Origin: an uncultured Ruminococcus sp.
GTDB taxonomy: Bacteria; Bacillota; Clostridia; Oscillospirales; Acutalibacteraceae
Length of the DNA stretch: 52,919 nt
Direction: 5' to 3'
Assembly: GCA_902766885.1 (NCBI GenBank)
Contig: CACXFS010000044.1
Coordinates: forward strand, 1 to 52,919
Part shown: in pieces, positions 41,548 to 49,600 of the stretch
Layout: each line of letters begins with the position of its first letter
Numbering within the stretch: the first letter of the stretch is position 1
Notes under the pieces: model-generated
Databases searched by the model: none
What the model was told of the DNA's origin: nothing
Seen by the model: only the letters and a program-made list of their open reading frames with translations
Program-made: the position numbers and the translations under genes

Positions 41548-43158
41548 ATGATTTTATATTACGCACTTACCACCTACCACATTCAATGCTGTGTTCTGCA
41601 CAGGCTGACAAAAAAGCCGGATGAAAAGGCTATTCTGCTTTTGTCGGACATTCACAAAAACTCGGTTGCGTTTTTGTCACGCTACAGAGAATCGGGAATT
41701 TTTGACGAGGTGTTTCTGCTTGAAGAATCAAATGTGAACAGCGCCGCAAGGCAGAACGAAGCAAAGCACCGTTCAAAGCGTTTTATTCTTAATTCAGCTT
41801 GCAGAGGTATAAAAAAGATACTTCCCGTTGACGCTGAAAAGATGGACGAGGTTTATCTCTGCCCCGACCATTTTCCGTTCGGCTGGTACATAATCAGGAA
41901 CAAGATAAAATATCACTGCTTTGAAGAGGGCTGCGGGGTGTTGTCCGACAACGAATTTATGCTCTCAAATTTGAAGCGCAACAAGGCGCAGTACAAGCTT
42001 ATGGATGTGCTCGGCTACTTTGGCAACAATGACAGCGCCGTTGAAATTCTCGCTGACGAATTGTTCCAGAAGGACGGATATTACAATTCAAAGATGACCA
42101 ACTTTTCCGTAACAAGGATTTTAAAATCAATGCCAGATGAACAGCGAAAGCGTGTGCTTTCCTTCTTCGGAGTCAACGGAACTGTCGGCGAAAGCGGAGC
42201 AAAAAACAGCCTGATATTAACCCAGCATATGGCTAACCTCGGAATTATGCCGCTTGGTGACCAGCATCTGCTTTACAGGCTTTTTGCCGACTATTTTCTT
42301 GAGGGTACTCACATTACGGTAAAACCTCACCCCGACGATATTGCAGGCTGTTATAACGAAATTTTTGGTGACAACGCAACCGTACTGCCGTTTGCAATGC
42401 CATCCGAGCTTTTGCCGTACACACTTGACGGAAAGCTGAAAGTTGCAATAGCTGCATATTCCACTGCGGTAAAATCTCTCGGCAGCTACAGCGACAGAAT
42501 AATCTGCTTTGACAACCGCATTATGGAAGATTTCAGACATCTCCACCGTTATTTTGCGGCTTTGATACTCACGTCTGCACTTTATGACGGCAAAGACAAA
42601 ATTATGACAAACGCAAACGAAATGCTGTTTAAGGAATTAAGTCAAAGTGAAAGACTGTATCTGAAATTTAAGCACGACAGCGAGCTTTGCGACCTTGAAA
42701 ACGTCGTTATCATCTCGGACAATCTGCCCGACTCAAGAAGCATTGAAAACTTCTGCAACTATCTTATTTCGGAACAGAACAAAGAATTTATAATTTTTCT
42801 CAACGAACATAACAGACACGTTTATTTTGACGGAGTGCATACAGAGGTTTTCCGTCATATCCGCCCGATATTCATTGATATATCGGACAAGAATGGCAAC
42901 AAAACAAGCGAGGTGATTTATTTGTATTCGACCGATGAAAAAGTATTGTCCGCCACTGAAAAATTCCAACATAAAAAAGAGCTGAAATACACTGGAATTA
43001 CACTTGACATTCACTCAATTTCACGCAGTGACAGCGAGAAAATAAGAATGCTTGAGGGCGTTTTAGAGGCAACGGAAGCAAGACTGAAGGAATACATTGC
43101 AAACAAAAAACAGCTTGACGAAATAATCGCCAAGCAGGGAAAGAGAAAGCACAAATGA
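41548..43158 (+). CDS. Polysialyltransferase/GT52-like glycosyltransferase (second copy)
   Basis: A 536-residue protein; ATG 41548 is used (a GTG at 41536 overlaps the previous stop). It begins MILYYALTTYHIQCCVLHRL and has EGTHITVKPHPDDIAGCYNE and MPSELLPYTLDGKLKVAIAAYST, parallel to the enzyme at 35679. The pair suggests two different linkages, or initiator and polymerase roles, with the same CMP donor. The C-terminal third contains VVIISDNLPDSRSIENF and a Lys-rich end that may contact membrane or partner proteins. Confidence 0.7.
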   Translation: MILYYALTTYHIQCCVLHRLTKKPDEKAILLLSDIHKNSVAFLSRYRESGIFDEVFLLEESNVNSAARQNEAKHRSKRFILNSACRGIKKILPVDAEKMDEVYLCPDHFPFGWYIIRNKIKYHCFEEGCGVLSDNEFMLSNLKRNKAQYKLMDVLGYFGNNDSAVEILADELFQKDGYYNSKMTNFSVTRILKSMPDEQRKRVLSFFGVNGTVGESGAKNSLILTQHMANLGIMPLGDQHLLYRLFADYFLEGTHITVKPHPDDIAGCYNEIFGDNATVLPFAMPSELLPYTLDGKLKVAIAAYSTAVKSLGSYSDRIICFDNRIMEDFRHLHRYFAALILTSALYDGKDKIMTNANEMLFKELSQSERLYLKFKHDSELCDLENVVIISDNLPDSRSIENFCNYLISEQNKEFIIFLNEHNRHVYFDGVHTEVFRHIRPIFIDISDKNGNKTSEVIYLYSTDEKVLSATEKFQHKKELKYTGITLDIHSISRSDSEKIRMLEGVLEATEARLKEYIANKKQLDEIIAKQGKRKHK

Positions 43159-43811
43159 AAAAGCTTATAATATTTGACTTGGACGGTACTTTGCTTGACA
43201 CCTCTGAGGGGATAATGCACTGCTACCGCAAAACAGGAGCAATTCTGAATTTACAGGAAAACACAATAGAAAATAAAAAATGCGTAATCGGCGGGCCGCT
43301 TAAGGACGGTTTTCAGTGTCTGTATAAGATTGACTCCGAAAATCAACTTGAAAAGGCAATTGCAACCTACCGCTCCATTTATCAGAGTGAGGGAATTAAA
43401 ATGTTCTGCGCTTACGACGGAATTGAAGAACTTTTGAAAAATCTTAAAGAAAACGGTTATCTGCTTGCAGTAGCTACGCTTAAAGCGGAAAGTTACGCAA
43501 AGCAGATGCTTGAAAGCGCAGGTTTTGCAAAATACTTTGACGTTATTCACGGCTGGGACGGAACCGACAGATGTACAAAAGCCTACATTATTACAAAGGT
43601 AATTTTCACTCTGAACATGATTTCATCTGAGGCAATTCTGGTGGGCGATTCCGAATACGACGCATACGGAGCAGATGCGGCAGACGTTGATTTTCTCGGT
43701 GTAAGCTACGGCTTTGGAATCAGGAAATGCGAAAGCAAAAGTAAGCTATTCCCCATTGCCGACTCCCCTGAAGATGTGCTGGATTACATAATAAACTTCG
43801 CCTGCGATTAA
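43155..43811 (+). CDS. HAD-family phosphatase (phosphoglycolate phosphatase-like)
   Basis: A 218-residue protein overlapping the glycosyltransferase stop (ATGA). All HAD motifs are present: IIFDLDGTLLDTSEG (nucleophile and general acid Asp), LLAVATLKAESYAKQML (motif II Thr), CTKAYIITKV (Lys) and AILVGDSEYDAYGADAADV (Asp pair). The alpha-helical cap fits the phosphoglycolate phosphatase/beta-phosphoglucomutase group. As the last gene of the operon it could dephosphorylate the sugar-acid phosphate before CMP activation. A terminator follows inside repeat copy B. Confidence 0.85.
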   Translation: MKKLIIFDLDGTLLDTSEGIMHCYRKTGAILNLQENTIENKKCVIGGPLKDGFQCLYKIDSENQLEKAIATYRSIYQSEGIKMFCAYDGIEELLKNLKENGYLLAVATLKAESYAKQMLESAGFAKYFDVIHGWDGTDRCTKAYIITKVIFTLNMISSEAILVGDSEYDAYGADAADVDFLGVSYGFGIRKCESKSKLFPIADSPEDVLDYIINFACD

Positions 43812-44008
43812 AATAATAAAGCCTAAATTCTTCTTTCAAACAAATGACAAAAAGCAAATTATCACTACCGTACAATTGAAAGGTAACTAATGAAGTAAAT
43901 CTTTTAATCAAAGAGCTTACAGATATTCTCAAAGCGAAATAATTTGTAACATTAAAGTTAAAATTTTATCCTTATGAGCAGTCAGCATCCTTCTGCCCCT
44001 GCCAAGAA

Positions 44009-44041
44009 AAAACGGCTTAAACACTGCGTTTAAGCCGTTTT
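44009..44041 (+). terminator. Rho-independent terminator inside repeat copy B
   Basis: AAAACGGCTTAAAC (44009-44022), loop ACTGC, GTTTAAGCCGTTTT (44028-44041). The stem is perfect and likely ends the polysaccharide operon. Confidence 0.8.
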
Positions 44042-44169
44042 CTCGTATAAATAAACAGTCGGGACGTGGTTTAAAATACCACTTTTGATGCTCAAATTGT
44101 GTTTCAAACTTCTCAAACGAGTTCAAAAATTCCGACAATTCCGTCTGTTACATCATCAAAATAGCATCA
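44010..44169. repeat. Dispersed 160-bp repeat, copy B
   Basis: Ungapped partner of 12151-12310, about 92% identical by eye. The flanking sequence diverges sharply upstream (before the hairpin) and gradually downstream (after TAGCATCA). Confidence 0.8.
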
Positions 44170-44211
44170 GTAATCAGTATCTAAATTTCATTATGTAAAG
44201 GTAGTGTTTAA

Positions 44212-44574
44212 ATGGAAATATGGGAACGATATAGTAAAAATGTAATAGAAAAATTTTCTATAGATGTAATAGCTGAATCCTTTGATAAAAGATATGGTAC
44301 ATATATCGCACCTAAAGATAGCGATAACTTTGATTTCATTTCTCCAGACAAAACAAGTGCAATAGAAATAACTTTGGTCATACCTGAAAACGAGCAAAAA
44401 GAATACGTTTATGAAATTGAGAAGCACAGAGGCAAAGAAAATCTGAAAACCGAAAATATTAAAAATTTGAGGCTTGATTCCCAATGTAACATTGCTTCTT
44501 ATTACGGCGGCTCAATGGCAGAGATAAAAAATGCTATTATTACTAGTCTGGAAAAAAACAACAAAAGGCTTTGA
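44212..44574 (+). CDS. Small orphan protein (possible restriction-type nuclease fold)
   Basis: A 120-residue protein following AAAGGTAG. NFDFISPDKTSAIEITLVIP has the spacing of a minimal PD-(D/E)XK core, but the last position is Thr instead of Lys, so this is weak. The C-terminal half is helical (EYVYEIEKHRGKENLKT). The next ORF overlaps by 4 bases in another frame and its start continues naturally from this end, so the two may be one gene broken by a frameshift. Composition is more AT-rich than the operon upstream, suggesting a different origin. Confidence 0.5.
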   Translation: MEIWERYSKNVIEKFSIDVIAESFDKRYGTYIAPKDSDNFDFISPDKTSAIEITLVIPENEQKEYVYEIEKHRGKENLKTENIKNLRLDSQCNIASYYGGSMAEIKNAIITSLEKNNKRL

Positions 44575-44786
44575 AACGAATAAAAGTAAAAAACTACCAT
44601 TATATTGATTTATGTCTTTGTATTCAAGACGGAAGTATATTTGATTTAAACAGTTTTAAAATGGCATTTACAAATTTAGATAAATACCTTTTTCAGAACA
44701 TATTTTTTATTACCCCATCACACTTTATACGTTACAATAAAAAAATCGGTTTTGAGGAATACCCAAGGAAATTGAAAAATATGTAA
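44571..44786 (+). CDS. Small orphan ORF, possibly the C-terminal part of the preceding gene
   Basis: A 71-codon frame starting at TTG in the stop of the preceding ORF: MKRIKVKNYHYIDLCLCIQD ... LFQNIFFITPSHFIRYNK. No ribosome site is clear. A -1 frameshift in the A-rich tract before 44571 would give one protein of about 190 residues. No family recognised. Confidence 0.4.
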   Translation: MKRIKVKNYHYIDLCLCIQDGSIFDLNSFKMAFTNLDKYLFQNIFFITPSHFIRYNKKIGFEEYPRKLKNM

Positions 44787-44846
44787 CAAAATCCTTAATC
44801 AGACTTATTGATATAAAATATTTTATTTATCTATATTACTTGTATT

Positions 44847-45188
44847 TTACATCTCAAATCCATCCGTAATACCATTCAATTCTGTCAAATCTCTTTTTAC
44901 ATAATACATCTCTGTGATTTCAGAAGTTGTATGTCCGAGCAAATCTGCAACCTGTCGAGGAGTTAAGGATTTTATTGTGCCGTCCGATTGTTTTTTGCCG
45001 TTTACAAGATTCGTAGCGAAGGTGTGGCAGCGGAGCGAGTGCAAGCCTTTGACTTCTATACCTGCGGCTTTGAGGATTCTGTAATAGCGTTTTTTGAAAT
45101 TCACCGGTCGGGTGAAGTTACCGTTTTCATCGGGTATCAGCGGTGAATCTTCTCCGAAGTAGAATTCTTTTCTTAAATCAGCTATCAT
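44847..45188 (-). pseudogene. Tyrosine recombinase (phage integrase) C-terminal remnant
   Basis: 113 residues carrying the C-terminal catalytic boxes: LHSLRCHTFATNLVNG (His-x-x-Arg box with a Cys where a His is usual), LTPRQVADLLGHTTSEITEMYYVK (second His and the nucleophile Tyr region). The first catalytic Arg and Lys and the whole DNA-binding half are absent, and an upstream stop closes the frame nine codons before the ATG. It is a truncated, probably inactive integrase, another sign of past insertion near repeat copy B. Confidence 0.75.
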
Positions 45189-45513
45189 TTCGCACCCTAA
45201 AAAATAATGTGTAAATTATAATCCTTCAAACAATAAAAGAATACTGAATAAGAGTACAATCAAACTTTTTGATTGGCCCCGTGGCAACTTTTATTTCTGT
45301 CCGTAAATCACTTATTCTTTACCGATGACGAAGACGATTGAAATTTGAGATATATATGATATAATAACCTCATATCATACAGAATCAAAAATTTGGCGTT
45401 AATATAATTACTTCATTTTTATAGCCATAGGCTTATAGGAAAATAATTATCCTCTTGTTAATTAATATGTAATCACAAAACGCAGCTTGATTAAAAAATC
45501 GGAGGTGTCTGAT
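45189..45513. other. Intergenic region before the LytTR-PAS gene
   Basis: No gene. It holds the promoter at 45338-45365 with an overlapping palindrome. Confidence 0.6.
45338..45379 (+). promoter_or_regulatory. Promoter with overlapping palindrome, LytTR-PAS gene
   Basis: TTGAAA (45338-45343), 16-bp spacer, TATAAT (45360-45365). TATGATAT (45355-45362) and ATATCATA (45372-45379) form an 8-bp inverted repeat across the -10 box, a plausible repressor site. Confidence 0.55.
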
Positions 45514-46314
45514 TTGCAGGAAGTCAAACACATTACTATAGTATCAAACGGAAGAAAAATTGTACTCAGTATCAGCACAATCCTTTATGTTATTATGATA
45601 AATAAGACTGCCGAGATACACGTTTCCGGCGGTAAGATATACGAAACAAGAATGACTCTTTCCGAGCTTGAAGAAGAACTCGGTGATGGATTTATAAAGG
45701 TTCACAGGGGTTGTATTGTGTCTGCTATGGCAATACACGATATAACCGACAACATTAACCTGAATAACGGTGAGTCCCTTATATATACGTTACGAAAGAA
45801 AAATCAGATTATTGAGCGGTTCCGTTCAAATCAAAAGAGTATTATAAGCAGTTTTAAAAGAGACGGAATTCCCGCAACGAAGGAAGAATACCGCAGTCAC
45901 TACAGCAGTTTTGAGAATTTACCCTTTGCGTTTGCGGATATAGAAATGGTATTTAATGATGAAAGTCACGCAGTAGACTGGATTTTCAGATACGGCAATC
46001 CCGCACTGGCACAGCTTGAAAAGATACCGCTTGAGCGTCTTATCGGCAGTTCTTTCGGCAGTCTGTTCAGCAACATGGACTCCAAATGGCTGCGCAGTTA
46101 CGAGCGTGCGATTCTTTACGGAGAAATGCTGGAGATAATTGATTACAGTCCCGAGATTGATACATACATAAAAGTAATATGTTTTCCGACTTTCAAAGGT
46201 CACTGCGGATGTATCCTGTTTGATATTTCTCAGATAAAATTCACCAAAAACAGCAGTGACGCCGAAAAAGCTCTGATGCTGTATTTCGGTAAGCTGCCTG
46301 ATAAAAACGACTGA
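45514..46314 (+). CDS. LytTR-PAS transcriptional regulator
   Basis: A 266-residue protein; the TTG at 45514 is chosen because GGAGG ends 8 bases before it (another TTG at 45487 precedes that site). Residues about 5-95 are a LytTR DNA-binding domain (ITIVSNGRKIVLSISTILYV, FIKVHRGCIVSAMAIHDI). About 125-255 is a PAS-like domain (ENLPFAFADIEMVF, WIFRYGNPALAQLEKIPLE, GCILFDISQIKF). There is no receiver domain, so activity is probably set by a ligand or partner sensed by PAS. It sits directly upstream of a giant GLUG gene whose promoter region carries LytTR-like direct repeats. Confidence 0.8.
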   Translation: MQEVKHITIVSNGRKIVLSISTILYVIMINKTAEIHVSGGKIYETRMTLSELEEELGDGFIKVHRGCIVSAMAIHDITDNINLNNGESLIYTLRKKNQIIERFRSNQKSIISSFKRDGIPATKEEYRSHYSSFENLPFAFADIEMVFNDESHAVDWIFRYGNPALAQLEKIPLERLIGSSFGSLFSNMDSKWLRSYERAILYGEMLEIIDYSPEIDTYIKVICFPTFKGHCGCILFDISQIKFTKNSSDAEKALMLYFGKLPDKND

Positions 46315-46425
46315 AAGTTACAGCCAATATATTAAAAATAAGCCGCATATCGGCGCTGATTCCATATGTTCTGCACATAATCCTACAGAATAACGGAAAA
46401 TTGCGAGGTGTGCGGCTTGTCTTAT

Positions 46426-46456
46426 GTCGTTTTGAGCCGTTTTAACGTCGTTTTGG
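46426..46456 (+). promoter_or_regulatory. Three tandem GTCGTTTTG-like repeats (candidate LytTR operator)
   Basis: GTCGTTTTGA (46426-46435), GCCGTTTTAAC (46436-46446) and GTCGTTTTGG (46447-46456). The outer two are 21 bp apart, two helical turns, as in paired LytTR sites. They end 10 bp before the -35 box. Confidence 0.6.
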
Positions 46457-46466
46457 GAATTACTTA

Positions 46467-46496
46467 TTGAATTAACTTACAATAATACCTTATAAT
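46467..46496 (+). promoter_or_regulatory. Promoter of the second GLUG gene
   Basis: TTGAAT (46467-46472), 18-bp spacer, TATAAT (46491-46496). The implied leader is about 180 nt. Confidence 0.55.
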
Positions 46497-46680
46497 TTAC
46501 ATAAATATTAAAACTACTGATGATTTACGGTATAAGACTTATTATGTCTGTATTTGAAAAGTATAAATCAAGGTGATTTAACAAGAATTCCCCGATAATT
46601 GATAATATTGTTTAATCCGTTTTCAAATTTTTGGATTTTATATATACATAAAAATATTAAGAAAGTTAAGGTGATTAATC

Positions 46681-49600
46681 TTGAAAAAGACAGTATTAAA
46701 AAGAATAACAGCTTTATTACTTTCGACTATACTTTCTGTTGGAATGCTGATAACTCCTGTATCAGCAACAACAACTGTAAAAGGAGCTCTGAAAGAAATA
46801 GGCATTGAGAAGCTTGTTGAAACCGGAATGCGCGTGGCAGCCGAAGCGTGCGAGGAGCTTGGCAAGGCAACGGGTACTGAAACAGGTGAAGAAATTTTTT
46901 CTTTTATAGCAGACTGGGTTTTCTCAAGCGGTGCAGAGTCGGCGGCAAATAAGGCAAAGGAGCTGTGCGAGGAAATTCTTGAACAAATCAAAGAACTGGA
47001 AATCGAAATAAACGACGATTTTTCTGTTGTTGAAAGTCAGATAAGCCAGGAAGCTGTCAACACAGCAAAGACAAATCTCCAGAATAAGTGGAAAAGCGAT
47101 GTTGACAATGTAATATCATACAATAATGCGACTGCATCGCTCGACAGTTATAAGAGCTATTTGAATAATTCCATTGAAAATAATGCTAAATATCATGACG
47201 GAAATATTTCGTATTCAGAACTTGAGGATTCAGTAGAAAAGGATCTTGAAGGACTGCTTGACGAATTTTACACAATGTACGTATTAATAGACGGCGAAAG
47301 TTCCTCAAGCGACGACAAAGACTATGCAATGTTTTACTCTAAAAAAATGAATGCAACTTTTGAAAATATAATTACTTTGCTTGCTACAAATCTTGATGCC
47401 GTAGAAAGCGGTTCGGTTGAGGAATATGCCGTTCAGTATGCATGCAACGCATTTCCGTTCAGTCATCAGCAGTATTCATTTGTTCATAACTATGTGGAAA
47501 AGCAGATTCTTCAGCTGATACTGGTTGAAATGATGTATAACGAATATTTGTATCAGCAGGGAGCTTTTATAGAAAATTATGAAAGCGAAGATAAGGATTC
47601 TCAGGCTTATCAGAATTATCTTAATCACCAGAGCTCCTTCTATACTCTTATGAGCGAAACTGTTAAGGACCATATAACAAATATGCTTAGCAGGGAAGTG
47701 GTTGCTGACAGTACCCGGAATTTTTCCCTTGACAGCTATATGAAGCCCGAGGATGCGGTGTCAGACTATTTAAAAATAAACGGTTACAGACCATATTATT
47801 CTACTCCGGGTACAACTACCAATAGCAAATATATATATGATACTGTGCGTTTTAATCGTGTTATGACACAAACAGGAAATAAAAATAATGTTTATTACAT
47901 TCTTGATCCAAGTCAGTTTTCCGATTCCAATGCGACAAAAGCACTTGCAATGGATACGAAAATAGATAATCCAAGCGGCTTTGATACACACGTTCCAAGC
48001 TGTGACTATCTGAATCTTACCAACAATTCTATGTCTGACGGAGTAAACACCTTTGCTTGTTCTGCGGATATATTCGGACTTTTTGACACAAAAGCATTTC
48101 GCTGGCTTGACAGCAAGCCCTCTACATATCTTAAGGAATATATTCCGAGCGGAACAACCCTTTTTATGACTCCCAAATATGAATACGGTTCAACTCAGCT
48201 TTTTGACACTACCTACGAGAAATTCTGGGTTATCGAAGGCGATACAGCAGTGTCCGGCTCTGATGTATCAACCAAGGAGTACTCCGCCGAGGCTTTCCAA
48301 TCCGATAAAGGCGGCGATAAATATAGTTATTCGGTAGTTCTTGCAAACAACAGCGATGAATACAAGCAGAAGGCTACCTTAAAAATTCCCGCACATTTAG
48401 AGGCAAGCGTTACCGACAGCGACGGCAATAAAATTATTGACACAACAAGCGGCGACGCTTCTCCGTCAGCCAACATCACTTCGGGTAAAATGCTTACAAT
48501 CAAATTCAAGGTTGATGACGGCTACTGTGTTGAATTATTAAATTGCATCAGAAATAACAGCAATTCAACCGAAACTGTCCTTTTTGACAGCGACGATATT
48601 GACATTCTGAAAACGGACGGAGAATATTACACATTTTCTTATCCTATGCCGTATTCCAATACTACCTTTGAATTTAAAGTAGTATCGGATGAAGGAGAAT
48701 ATGACATTTGGACTCCCGAAGACCTTATAAACTTTTCGAATGATATGAACAACGGAGTTAATCCGGATACAACCGCAAATTTGTGTGCCGATATTGACAT
48801 GACGGGCTACGAGGGTCAGCTCAGTCCTGTAGGAAACTCCAAACATCCCTTCAAAGGAGTATTTAACGGTAACAACCATAAAATTGAGGGATTGAAATTT
48901 AAAAATTTTGATTACTGCGGTCTTTTCGGATATATTGAAAATGCAGAGATAAAGGACGTTACCGTCAGCGGAGATTTTTCTCTTGCGGAATCCTCAAAAA
49001 TTAAGCAAGCAGGCGGAGCAGTAGGCTATGCAAACGGCGGCAGTCTGACAAATATCACCTCATATGTCACCATTTCAAAGGCAGATACATATATAATTCC
49101 AAATGTCGGCGGTATTGTCGGCTCGGTGGGTGCAAATGAAACGACAATCAAAAACTGTATGTTCGGTGGAACACTGAATCTTACAGATTGCGGTCCGAAT
49201 GTCGGCGGTATTGTCGGCAGAGCAGAAGAAGGAGCAGTGATTAAAAGCTGTGCAAACGTCGGCACAATTAATACCGCTAATTCTATAACTTGTGCCGGCG
49301 GAATCCTTGGCTTTCAAAAAGGAACTACCGTGTCCATTGAAAATTGCTACAATTATTCAAAGTTGGGCGGTTCTCAGAAGGAAGATCCTGACAGCTGTTT
49401 CGGTGCAATTATTGGCTATATAGACGAGGATGATATTTCCTACAATATAAGTGATAACTATTATCTTGACGTTTCCTGCGATAAAGTTATCGGAGATTCT
49501 TTGGGAGATATCAGCAATCCGGATTCATTAGCAACGAAAAAGTCAGAGGCTCAGTTTGCTTCGGGCGAGGTTGCTTATCTCCTTAACCACAAGGTGACAG

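Larger units (their letters stand above)
43812..44211. other. Non-coding stretch holding repeat copy B
   Basis: About 200 bp without recognisable features follow the operon, then the dispersed repeat with its terminator, then 40 bp before a small orphan gene. Confidence 0.6.
46315..46680. other. Intergenic control region of the second GLUG gene
   Basis: An 8-bp inverted repeat AAGCCGCA/TGCGGCTT (46341-46348 with 46411-46418, approximately) encloses a folded segment. Tandem repeats (46426-46456) and a promoter (46467-46496) follow, then ~180 bp of AT-rich leader. Confidence 0.55.
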
